Assembly: GCA_011525875.1 (NCBI GenBank)
Contig: WYBN01000009.1
Coordinates: 426,091-490,090 of the forward strand
Direction: 5' to 3'
Source of the DNA: Melioribacteraceae bacterium
Lineage (GTDB): Bacteria; Bacteroidota; Ignavibacteria; Ignavibacteriales; Melioribacteraceae
DNA: 64,000 nucleotides
Made by a program: the position numbers and the translations under genes
Shown: in pieces, positions 55,432 to 63,193 of the stretch
How positions within the stretch are numbered: the stretch's first letter is position 1
Layout of the letters: every line of letters begins with the position of its first letter
The notes under the pieces: model-generated
What the model saw: the letters and a program-made list of their open reading frames with translations, nothing else
What the model was told of the DNA's origin: nothing
Databases searched by the model: none

Positions 55432-55818
55432 ATGAGTTATTATTTCAATAAAGTAGTTGAGTATTCCTTTGACGAAGCTGTTGCAAAAATAACCGAAGAA
55501 TTGAAACAAGTCGGTTTCGGAATTCTTACCGAAATTGACGTTAAAGATACTCTTAAAAAGAAAATTGATGTAGATTTCAGAAAATACAAAATACTCGGCG
55601 CATGCAATCCAAAATTTGCACACAAAGCATTATCAGCCGAGGACAAGATCGGCGTGCTGCTGCCTTGCAGCGTAATTGTTCAGGATTTGGAAAACGGTAA
55701 GGTTGAAGTTGCAATAATGAATCCCGCAGAAGCAATGGCTGTTGTCAAAAATCCGCATCTCGAAAGCCTCGCCTCCGAAGTTAATTTGCTGTTGAATACA
55801 GCATTGGAGAGGATTTAA
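55432..55818 (+). CDS. DUF302 domain protein
   Basis: A 128-residue protein with the DUF302 pattern: YSFDEAVAKITEELKQVGFGILTEIDVKDTLKKKI, YKILGACNPKFAHKALSAEDKIGVLLPCSVIVQ and a C-terminal MNPAEAMAVV. The GACNP and LLPC motifs are shared by the family, whose small alpha/beta fold is of unknown function and is sometimes linked to metal or redox stress. An AAGGAG ribosome-binding site lies upstream. Confidence 0.92.
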   Translation: MSYYFNKVVEYSFDEAVAKITEELKQVGFGILTEIDVKDTLKKKIDVDFRKYKILGACNPKFAHKALSAEDKIGVLLPCSVIVQDLENGKVEVAIMNPAEAMAVVKNPHLESLASEVNLLLNTALERI

Positions 55819-55831
55819 AAGCATAATTTTT

Positions 55832-55861
55832 AAGGATGTCATTTATGAAAATGACATCCTT
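55832..55861. terminator. Perfect 13-bp hairpin after the DUF302 gene
   Basis: AAGGATGTCATTT (55832-55844) and its complement (55849-55861) enclose an ATGA loop. It probably ends the DUF302 transcript, although no strong T tail follows. The region 55862-56030 is AT-rich and shows nothing else I recognise. Confidence 0.6.
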
Positions 55862-56031
55862 AAAACAAGCTAAATTATTCCTGCCGAATAACGGTTTTTG
55901 GTTCCTTTTCGTCTTATTTCGCACTAAACACATATCTAATAAATAAAAATCTTAAAACAAAGATTACTGATGATTTTTATCAAAATGAGTTTTATATTCA
56001 AATTAAAAAATATTTAAAGAAGGTTTAAAAA

Positions 56032-56125
56032 TAAAAAGCCCCCGTTAAGGACGAGGGCAAACCTTGTTAAAACATAAGCTTCACTACGGAATAATCCTTA
56101 TTGTGATTTGCAATTATGCTTAAGT
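56032..56125 (-). ncRNA. tracrRNA-like unit 1 (distal copy)
   Basis: Read on the minus strand it begins in an anti-repeat: GCAAATCACAA (56111-56101), 11 bases identical to the array repeat as written on the plus strand and so complementary to the crRNA repeat. The core AATAAGG-ATTATT-CCGTA (56102-56085) follows, then a linker and a terminator hairpin GCCCTCG/CGGGGGC (56058-56052 with 56044-56038) ending in TTTTT. The order anti-repeat, AATAAGG stem, terminator is that of type II-C tracrRNAs. No TAnnTTTG box lies before it, so it may be made by readthrough from unit 2. Confidence 0.75.
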
Positions 56126-56137
56126 AAGTATGGTAAT

Positions 56138-56230
56138 AAAAAAGCCCCACAGAGCGTAAACGATGCAGGGCTAAGAATATCTTCGGCTTAGGCCTTACGG
56201 CACGAGCCTTATTGTGATAAGTCTTTCAAT
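56138..56230 (-). ncRNA. tracrRNA-like unit 2 (cas9-proximal copy)
   Basis: On the minus strand it starts with TTGAAAG (56229-56223), a bulge ACTT, then ATCACAA (56218-56212). The crRNA repeat pairs with both blocks and leaves its TTG opposite the bulge, the same lower stem, internal loop, upper stem plan as the Neisseria type II-C duplex. The core AATAAGG-CTCGTG-CCGTA (56213-56196) follows with the same spacing as unit 1, then a CTAAG/CTTAG hairpin and a terminator stem AGCCCTGCA/TGTGGGGCT (56172-56164 with 56151-56143) ending in six T. This is the better canonical tracrRNA. Confidence 0.82.
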
Positions 56231-56231
56231 T

Positions 56232-56262
56232 CAAATATAAACATTTAATAAGGTGGATGCAA
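56232..56262 (-). promoter_or_regulatory. Promoter of the tracrRNA units
   Basis: On the minus strand TATATTTG (56239-56232) is a perfect TAnnTTTG box with a TTG 20 bases upstream (56262-56260). Transcription would start near 56226-56229, exactly at the anti-repeat of unit 2. It overlaps the cas9 leader and ribosome-binding region on the other strand. Confidence 0.6.
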
Positions 56263-56264
56263 CT

Positions 56265-59200
56265 ATGACAGAGAAAATTTTATCACTTGATCTAGGTTCC
56301 AATTCTATTGGAGCTACTATAAGAGATTTATCAGAAGAGCCCCAGTTTGTTAAGACTGCAGTTATCACTTTTGAAACTGGTGTAGGAAAAGACAAAGAAA
56401 AAAAGTACACTATTTCTCTTGCTGCAAACAGAACGGATAAAAGAAGTGCAAGACGACTCTATCAAGCAAGAAAATACAAATTATGGGCTATTTTAGAAGC
56501 GTTGATTAAAGACAATTCAAAATTGTATTGTCCAATTTCAGAGGAGAGTTTGAAACGTTGGAAACATTACAACAAAGAAGAAGCACAAATTGGTTTTGGC
56601 GGCAGACGATATCCTGTAGAGGATGAACTGTTTGCCAATTGGATAAAATTGGATTTTAACAACGACGGTGTGCCTGATTATATAAGTCCCCATCAATTAC
56701 GTAACGAGTTAGCCACAGTTAAACTTGATTTCTCAGTTGAAACAAACCGCTTCAAATTAGGCAGAGCACTTTACCATATTGCACAGCACCGAGGATTTAA
56801 AAGTAGTAAAATTGTAAAAAACAAAGATGACGACAATAAGGAGAAAGAAGCAGAAAATTCTATTGGAGCTGAAAAGAAAAAACAAAACAAGTTTTTTACA
56901 GAGATAGAAAAACTAAATATTCCTTTTGATCAGGAAACTGATACTATAGGGATGATATTTGCAAAAGTTGAAACAGCGGGCATTCATCATCCGGAAAGAA
57001 AAACCGAAGGTATACGCATCCGCAAGAACTTGCATCAGTATGTTACCCGTAAAATGCTCATCAAAGAAGTTAAGCATATTTTCGAATTTCAAGGATTAGA
57101 CTATAAATCCATTTTCGAGGAGGAGTATTCTAAATCCCCAATCTTCTGGCAACGTCCACTGCGTTCTCAAAAAGGTTTGGTCGGTTATTGCACTCTTGAG
57201 AAGTGGAAAGTGGTTGACCAAAAGAAACAAAGAGAAGTTATTGTTGGGAAAAAACGTTGCCCAATCAGTCGCCCTGAATTTGAAGAGTTCCGTACCTTGA
57301 GTTTTATAAATAACATTGCTTATCGGGATAAAACAAATAAAGATGCTGAATGGCAATTTCTACCTATGGAAATGCGGAAAGAACTTTATAGAGAAAAGTT
57401 TTTCGTACAAAAAGATTTTGAGTTCTTCGCAATACACAAATGGATTAAAAGCAAAAATGGTCACAATGACTGGGAACTGAAGTATAATTTTAAAACTAAC
57501 ATTTCAGCTTGTGTTGTCTCAGCACGATTACAAAAGATATTTGGTGAACGTTGGAACAGTATAGTAATAAGAAAAGACAGAAATGGAAAAGAATTAAAGA
57601 CTCCATTTTATGAAGACATATGGCACGTATTGTTTGAGAGTAACGATGAAGATTTTATCGAGGATTATTGTAAGACAAAATTGGGAATAACTGATGAAGA
57701 CAAGATACAAAAACTACAGTCCCTCTGGTTTAAGATGCCTGTAGGATACGCTAAAATTAGCTTAAAAGCTATAAACAATATACTTCCCTTTTTACGTGAT
57801 GGTTTTATCTACACTGATGCAGTTCTGCTGGGAAAAGTACGTGAAATACTTGGTGATAAAATCTGGAATGAAAATAATACATTTATTACCGAGTCATTAA
57901 AAAAAGATGTTATTGAAAAGAACCGGAATGAAAAGCGTATATTAAATATTGTAAACAACCTTATTGCTCAATATAAATCACTCCCAAAAAGCAAGCGCTT
58001 TGCAGACAATGATTTCAGATATATTGTTGGTTCAAGAGATGTCAAATTGCCAAAAGAAAGTATTGAACGCGATGATAACCAAATTCAAAAAGCTACTGAA
58101 GAAGGATTCGGTAAAGAAACCTGGAGAAAACTTTCAAACGAAGAAAAGGCAATTGTAATTGAAGAAATAACTAACAAGTATCAGGAATTTTTTGAGAAAG
58201 GGAAACGCGGATTTTATACTCTTCCACGCTTAAGTGATGCAATGAAAAAATTTCTAGCCGATAACTTTCCTGATTTGTTGCACTGTCCCAACACATTCAA
58301 AAAGGTTTATACATCTGAAGCCAAATGCAAATGTGATAAATGTAACTTATTGGATAAACTTTATCATCCCTCGATGATTGCAATCTATCCTGAAGCGCGT
58401 GAAGAGTTTTATAATCAGCATGGTATTCAGAAACGCATGGTAATGCTTGGCTCTCCCAAAACCGGTTCATTTAAGAATCCTATGGCGATGAGAACTTTGC
58501 ACGAATTGAGAAAACTTGTGAATTATTTTATTGCTAACGGAGATGTTGAGGAAGATACACGTGTTGTTGTGGAAGTTGGGCGTGAATTAGTAGATACCAA
58601 TAAACGATGGGCTTATGCCAAATATGACCAAATTCGAGAGCAAGAAAATAAAGAATTTGCAGAGGCAATAAGAGAATTACTAAAAGATCCAGAAGCAAAA
58701 GGTTCTTTAGCAGACGCTGATTCAGATAGTGATATTGACAAATTCCGTTTGTGGTATGAAATGATTGAATCACCTGAAGGTTTTGAGAAAAACAATAAAT
58801 TTATTACAACGGAAGAAGACAAAAAACCCATTGAAAAAGAGAAGAAAGGGGGAAACAAAAAGAAAAGTCAGACCGAGGAAGAAGATGACTTATTTGAGTT
58901 TAGCGAAAACTATTTTGAAAACATTAAAAAGGCAGTACAGTTGAAATTAAAAAAGGCAAAAGACAATGTTATCGAAAAATATCGGCTTTGGAAGGAACAA
59001 CAATACTTCTGTATTTATACTGGCAAACCAATAAAAATAACGGACTTATTCCAAGAGAATTTAATTGATATAGAGCATACAATACCTCGAAGTATTTCTT
59101 TTGATAATAGTTTGGCTAACAAAACAGTATGCTACGCTGACTTTAATAGGAATGTAAAAAAAAATAGAATCCCTTATAAATTGGATAACTATGATGAGAT

Positions 59201-60956
59201 AAAGCTGCGCATTGAAAGGTGGCAACAAAAAGTAAAAGATCTTGAACTGCGGGTAGAATTTTGGAAAGGAAAGTCTAAACAAGCAAGCACATTACAGTAT
59301 AAAAATAATGCAATACGTCAGAAACACCTTTGGCAGTTTGAATTAGACTACTGGAAAAATAAAGTAGAACGCTTCACAATGGAGGAAGTGAAACCTGATT
59401 TTAAGAACAACCAGCTAAAAGATACACAGCTAATCTCAAAATATGCTATTCATTACCTTAGGTCCTACTTTAATAAAGTGGAAGTTCAAAAGGGTGCAGT
59501 AACTGCTGAATTCAGAAAAATTCTGGATATACAAGAAACCAAAACTGCGAAAGACCGTACCAAACACAGCCATCATGCTAAAGATGCAGTTGTATTATCG
59601 GTCATTCCCCAAGCTGTAATCCGTGACAAGATGCTTGAAGTGTGGTACAAGATACAGGAAGAAAAACAATTACTGGAATCAGATACTGAGAAAGACAGAA
59701 TTGTTATACTAAATAAAATAAAAAGCTTTGAAGAAGAACTGAGACAGCTAAAATTTCAATGCAATTTGCCTAAAGGTCTGAACAATACAATCAGGAAACT
59801 GGATGAAGAACTAATGATTAATAACATTGCTCGAAATCGTTCTGTTATACCTGCCGGTAAAAAAGTCAGGTTTAATGGAAAAACTTTTGTTGCTAAGGGA
59901 GATGCCATAAGAGGGCAGTTACATCTTGACACTATGTATGGTAAAATTCAAATGGTCGAAAGAGATGTGGATAATAAACCCAAAAGGAATGACAAAGGAG
60001 AATGGTTATACAATAAAGGCAAGGATGAATATAAATTTGTAGTCAAAAAAGAAGTTAGTAAAGATTTAGATATCAATAAAATTGTTGACTCAGAATTGAT
60101 AAAAATCATAAAAACACAGATTGGCAAAAGAACTTTAGCTTCTACATTAAGTGAAGATGGAGGGCTTTTTATGCTCAAAAAAGATGGATCACGAGCTAAT
60201 AAGATAAGACATGTCCGGTGTTTCGCTGACGATGTTTCAGTTCCTGTACGTGTAAAACCGCAACTAATTCAAGGAGAAAAAGAACATAAAAATTATTATT
60301 GGGCAAAGAACGGTGAAAATGTAATTTGCGCATTTTATCAGAAAATTAAAAAAGATAAAAACGGGAATGAAAAAATAGACCGTGATATGGAAATCATATC
60401 CTTAATGGAGGTCGCTGACTTGGTTAGATCGGGCGAAATAAAAAGTATAGATGACTTGGAAATTTATCGCAAAGATAAAAAAGGGAATATTGTAATTGAC
60501 GAAAACGGAAATAAAGAAAAACCTTATGCTATTTTAAAACCAGGGATAAAAGTGATTTTTTACGATGATAGTTTGGACGGACTTAAAAAAGAAGAAAATG
60601 AAAGTGTAAGTAACTATAATAAAAGAATTAGTTATCAGACTTACACACTAGTAAAATTCTCTGGAGGGCAGCTAACATTTACTCATCATTTAGAAGCTCG
60701 ATCTGACGAGGAGTTAAAAAATGCTTATGACAAAAACAAAGTTTATATGGTTGATGAAAAAGGAAAAGAAGTAAAATATGGAGGTGGGGGAAAGAGCGGC
60801 TTTACGAGGAAAATTTCGGACGCATTAAAGTTTAACAGCCCTAATAATTTTGAACCATGGCCAAAATTACTTTACACAAAAGATTGGTTAAATATGGCAA
60901 TAGAAGGAAAGCATTTTAATGTTCTGCCGGATGGTGAAATAGAGTGGTTGTTCTGA
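56265..60956 (+). CDS. cas9: Type II-C CRISPR RNA-guided endonuclease Cas9 (large)
   Basis: A 1563-residue Cas9. RuvC-I: ILSLDLGSNSIG with Asp9. Bridge helix: NRTDKRSARRLYQARKYKLW. RuvC-II: VVVEVGRE with Glu770. HNH: DIEHTIPRSISFDNSLANK with His938. RuvC-III: HSHHAKDAVV with Asp1107. All catalytic residues are present. Unusual parts are a four-Cys cluster (674, 688, 690, 693) before RuvC-II, a charged low-complexity stretch (about 843-885) between RuvC-II and HNH, and a long C-terminal PAM-interacting region (about 1170-1563). It is much longer than compact II-C enzymes but similar to what I recall for Ignavibacterium Cas9. The ATG at 56265 has AGGTGG 8 bases upstream; GTG 56253 is less likely. 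Confidence 0.97.
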   Translation: MTEKILSLDLGSNSIGATIRDLSEEPQFVKTAVITFETGVGKDKEKKYTISLAANRTDKRSARRLYQARKYKLWAILEALIKDNSKLYCPISEESLKRWKHYNKEEAQIGFGGRRYPVEDELFANWIKLDFNNDGVPDYISPHQLRNELATVKLDFSVETNRFKLGRALYHIAQHRGFKSSKIVKNKDDDNKEKEAENSIGAEKKKQNKFFTEIEKLNIPFDQETDTIGMIFAKVETAGIHHPERKTEGIRIRKNLHQYVTRKMLIKEVKHIFEFQGLDYKSIFEEEYSKSPIFWQRPLRSQKGLVGYCTLEKWKVVDQKKQREVIVGKKRCPISRPEFEEFRTLSFINNIAYRDKTNKDAEWQFLPMEMRKELYREKFFVQKDFEFFAIHKWIKSKNGHNDWELKYNFKTNISACVVSARLQKIFGERWNSIVIRKDRNGKELKTPFYEDIWHVLFESNDEDFIEDYCKTKLGITDEDKIQKLQSLWFKMPVGYAKISLKAINNILPFLRDGFIYTDAVLLGKVREILGDKIWNENNTFITESLKKDVIEKNRNEKRILNIVNNLIAQYKSLPKSKRFADNDFRYIVGSRDVKLPKESIERDDNQIQKATEEGFGKETWRKLSNEEKAIVIEEITNKYQEFFEKGKRGFYTLPRLSDAMKKFLADNFPDLLHCPNTFKKVYTSEAKCKCDKCNLLDKLYHPSMIAIYPEAREEFYNQHGIQKRMVMLGSPKTGSFKNPMAMRTLHELRKLVNYFIANGDVEEDTRVVVEVGRELVDTNKRWAYAKYDQIREQENKEFAEAIRELLKDPEAKGSLADADSDSDIDKFRLWYEMIESPEGFEKNNKFITTEEDKKPIEKEKKGGNKKKSQTEEEDDLFEFSENYFENIKKAVQLKLKKAKDNVIEKYRLWKEQQYFCIYTGKPIKITDLFQENLIDIEHTIPRSISFDNSLANKTVCYADFNRNVKKNRIPYKLDNYDEIKLRIERWQQKVKDLELRVEFWKGKSKQASTLQYKNNAIRQKHLWQFELDYWKNKVERFTMEEVKPDFKNNQLKDTQLISKYAIHYLRSYFNKVEVQKGAVTAEFRKILDIQETKTAKDRTKHSHHAKDAVVLSVIPQAVIRDKMLEVWYKIQEEKQLLESDTEKDRIVILNKIKSFEEELRQLKFQCNLPKGLNNTIRKLDEELMINNIARNRSVIPAGKKVRFNGKTFVAKGDAIRGQLHLDTMYGKIQMVERDVDNKPKRNDKGEWLYNKGKDEYKFVVKKEVSKDLDINKIVDSELIKIIKTQIGKRTLASTLSEDGGLFMLKKDGSRANKIRHVRCFADDVSVPVRVKPQLIQGEKEHKNYYWAKNGENVICAFYQKIKKDKNGNEKIDRDMEIISLMEVADLVRSGEIKSIDDLEIYRKDKKGNIVIDENGNKEKPYAILKPGIKVIFYDDSLDGLKKEENESVSNYNKRISYQTYTLVKFSGGQLTFTHHLEARSDEELKNAYDKNKVYMVDEKGKEVKYGGGGKSGFTRKISDALKFNSPNNFEPWPKLLYTKDWLNMAIEGKHFNVLPDGEIEWLF

Positions 60957-61029
60957 GAGGAAAAGTAACTGTTTAATACTTTCTTCAAAATAAAAATATT
61001 TTATAAGAATAAAGTAGAACGAGCTTAAA

Positions 61030-62031
61030 ATGATCAAACGCACCCTATACTTCGGCAGCCCGGCATACTTAAGCAAAAAGAACGAGCAGCTTGTTATTAA
61101 AAAGCCGCAAATGAAAGAAGGCACCGTCACCGCTACGGGGACGGAAATAAAAGAAACCGCTCCAAACTATGATAGCGAAGAAGATGAAGTAAGTAAGCCT
61201 GCCCGTCCGGTAGGCGGGATTGAATCGGTTCCCATAGAAGATATCGGAATAATGATAATTGACCACGGGCAGGTTACTTTTACACAGGGTTTAATCGCTT
61301 CGTTACTTGAAAACAAGGCGGCTGTTGTTACTTGCGATACTAAGCATATGCCAACAGGTTTGTTTCTTTCACTCGACGGCGGGCATACTCAAAGTGAAAT
61401 TTTCCAAACACAGATTGATGCGTCCGAACCGTTAAAGAAACAGTTATGGCAGCAGACAATTTCCGCAAAAATTAGGAACCAGGCTGTGCTTCTAAGAAGA
61501 AAAAAAGTTCCCATAACAAACATGCTTAACTGGGCAAAGAAAGTGCGTTCCGGCGATCCTGATAATTACGAAGCCCGTGCGGCGGCTTATTACTGGAAAA
61601 ATCTGTTCCCGGATATATTGGAATTTACAAGAGACCGTTACGGCGAACCGCCGAACCAGCTGCTGAATTACGGTTACGCAATTCTACGCGCTATAGTCGC
61701 CCGGGGGCTTGTTGCATCCGGACTTCTTCCCACTCTTGGAATTCATCACCATAATAAATACAACGCATATTGTCTTGCCGACGATATTATGGAACCGTAC
61801 CGACCGTTTGTTGACGATATTGTTTATCGAATTGTAAGAACCGGCGAAGATTTTACGGAACTTTCAGCGTCAATGAAAAAACAACTGCTGCAAATACCGA
61901 CTGTTGAAATAATCATAGAAGGCAAACGAAGTCCCTTGATGGTAGGACTTCAAAGAACAACGGCTTCTCTTGCCAAATGTTTTGAAGGGGATTCACGCAA
62001 GATTATTTATCCTGAGTTTCCTTTGGGATAA
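61030..62031 (+). CDS. cas1: CRISPR-associated endonuclease Cas1 (type II-C) with acidic N-terminal insert
   Basis: The integrase of spacer acquisition, 333 residues. Catalytic residues fit Glu181 (NYEARAAAYYW), the HHHN cluster (about 239-242: LPTLGIHHHNKYNAY) and the acidic ADDIMEPYRPFVD (about 250-261). Residues about 27-66 form a Thr/Glu-rich, probably disordered insert between the first strands (NEQLVIKKP) and SVPIEDIGIMIIDHG; most II-C Cas1 proteins run straight through here at about 290-300 residues. It follows cas9 after 73 bases. Confidence 0.96.
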   Translation: MIKRTLYFGSPAYLSKKNEQLVIKKPQMKEGTVTATGTEIKETAPNYDSEEDEVSKPARPVGGIESVPIEDIGIMIIDHGQVTFTQGLIASLLENKAAVVTCDTKHMPTGLFLSLDGGHTQSEIFQTQIDASEPLKKQLWQQTISAKIRNQAVLLRRKKVPITNMLNWAKKVRSGDPDNYEARAAAYYWKNLFPDILEFTRDRYGEPPNQLLNYGYAILRAIVARGLVASGLLPTLGIHHHNKYNAYCLADDIMEPYRPFVDDIVYRIVRTGEDFTELSASMKKQLLQIPTVEIIIEGKRSPLMVGLQRTTASLAKCFEGDSRKIIYPEFPLG

Positions 62032-62373
62032 AGATTCCTAATTACAATTAAGCTGTAGCTTTGGCGTCCGCTTAAAATTTAATGATAATAAATGAGGGTT
62101 GAGCCATAGAAACAATGGAATTTGAGAGAAGAATTTGCATGACTATAAGCTATTAACTCATCCCCCAGCCCCTTCTCTTACAAAGAGAAGGGGAGTTTAA
62201 ATTCTCAATCTTCTCACGGTTTATTCTTCTATTGCGCAGCGGGAATTAGATTCGTTTTCTTGATTAACAAAATATTGTGTTGAAAATCTTAAAAAAGAAT
62301 AATGATAAAAAGTTCTCGTAAGTTGAAATAATTACTTTCAAAATGAATGAGATTCTTACTTTAGGGATATTTT
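62032..62373. repeat. Palindromic element in the cas1-DUF559 gap
   Basis: The 342-base gap holds a perfect 11-bp inverted repeat CCCCTTCTCTT / AAGAGAAGGGG (62169-62179, 62183-62193) with an ACA loop, preceded by a C-run TCCCCCAG (62161-62168). On the minus strand it reads stem, then CTGGGGGA. A similar stem plus G-rich tail occurs after cas2 in the opposite orientation. Elements like these are multicopy in many Bacteroidota genomes. The rest of the gap is AT-rich without a recognisable gene. Confidence 0.65.
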
Positions 62374-62766
62374 ATGAGTTTAAACAAAGATCGAAGATTA
62401 GTAGAAATTGCAAAACTTTTTAGCCGTAACCTGCGCAAAAATGCAACTGAAGCCGAAAAAATTTTTTGGGAAGCGGTTAGGAATAAACGTTTTTGTAACA
62501 AAAAGTTTTATAGACAATATCCATTGTTCTTTGATATAGAAGGTCTTGAAAAATTTTTCATAGCTGATTTCTTTTGTCACCAGGCAAAACTTGTCGTTGA
62601 AATTGACGGAACCTATCATATACGTCAGCATGATTATGATACTTTAAGAACGCATGTTATAAATTTTCTCGGGATTAATGTTATTAGGTTTAAAAATGAA
62701 GAAGTTATTAATAACTTGCAAGATGTGATGAAAAAGTTAGAGAAAAATTTAATTGCAAAGATTTAG
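62374..62766 (+). CDS. DUF559 domain protein, VSR/PD-(D/E)xK nuclease-like
   Basis: A 130-residue protein with the full DUF559 layout: SRNLRKNATEAEKIFWEAVRN, FYRQYPLFFDIE, then the nuclease-like core IADFFCHQAKLVVEIDGTYH with Asp65, Glu76 and Asp78, and a C-terminal LGINVIRFKNEEVINNL. The family resembles very-short-patch-repair endonucleases, but its activity is largely untested. It is placed between cas1 and cas2, where type II systems have no such gene, and its last 14 bases overlap the start of cas2. The ATG lacks a clear ribosome-binding site. Confidence 0.9.
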   Translation: MSLNKDRRLVEIAKLFSRNLRKNATEAEKIFWEAVRNKRFCNKKFYRQYPLFFDIEGLEKFFIADFFCHQAKLVVEIDGTYHIRQHDYDTLRTHVINFLGINVIRFKNEEVINNLQDVMKKLEKNLIAKI

Positions 62767-63085
62767 CGAATATAGAATAATGTGGATAATGGTATTTTTC
62801 GATCTGCCTACCGAAACCGCCCAAGAAAAGAAAGCCTACGCCAGATTTCGAAAGGAATTACTTAAAGACGGATTCTCGATGTTTCAATTCTCAATTTATG
62901 TGCGGCACTGCTCGAGCCGTGAAAACAGAAATGTACATATTAAAAGGGTAAAAAATCTGCTGCCAGGGAAAGGACATGTAGGCATTCTTTCTGTAACTGA
63001 TAAGCAGTTCGGCATGATGGAAATATTTTACGGCAGTAAGAAAGAAAGCGGATTCGTAGAGCCTCATCAGCTAGAACTCTTTTAA
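62753..63085 (+). CDS. cas2: CRISPR-associated protein Cas2
   Basis: A 110-residue ferredoxin-fold partner of Cas1. RFSEYRIMWIMVFFDLPTETAQEKK and SIYVRHCSSRENRNVHIKRVKNLLPGKGHVGILSVTDKQFG are typical of type II-C Cas2, with the conserved Asp in FFDLPT. The start is TTG within the end of the DUF559 gene; homologues begin almost at this residue, so the TTG is credible. ATG 62780 would remove conserved residues. Confidence 0.96.
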   Translation: MQRFSEYRIMWIMVFFDLPTETAQEKKAYARFRKELLKDGFSMFQFSIYVRHCSSRENRNVHIKRVKNLLPGKGHVGILSVTDKQFGMMEIFYGSKKESGFVEPHQLELF

Positions 63086-63089
63086 AAAG

Positions 63090-63125
63090 TCCTCCTCTTT
63101 TTAAGAGGAGGATTTAGGAGGAGTT
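63090..63125. repeat. Palindromic element after cas2, possible bidirectional terminator
   Basis: TCCTCCTCTT (63090-63099) pairs with AAGAGGAGGA (63103-63112) across TTT, followed by the G-rich TTTAGGAGGAG. Read on the minus strand the stem is followed by CTTTTT, so it could end the CRISPR array transcript. Its layout, stem plus G-rich tail, resembles the element before the DUF559 gene. The gap 63126-63193 shows nothing else. Confidence 0.6.
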
Positions 63126-63193
63126 CAAACCAAGTTTTTTTAATCCTAAAAACCTTGTAAGTTGTTGTAAATCAATGACATATTCCCACCTAT

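Noticed and set aside
56032..56230. The two hairpin units read as mere terminators of an upstream minus-strand gene
   Set aside because: Each hairpin is preceded by a sequence complementary to the CRISPR repeat and by the same AATAAGG-N6-CCGTA core, which plain terminators would not share.
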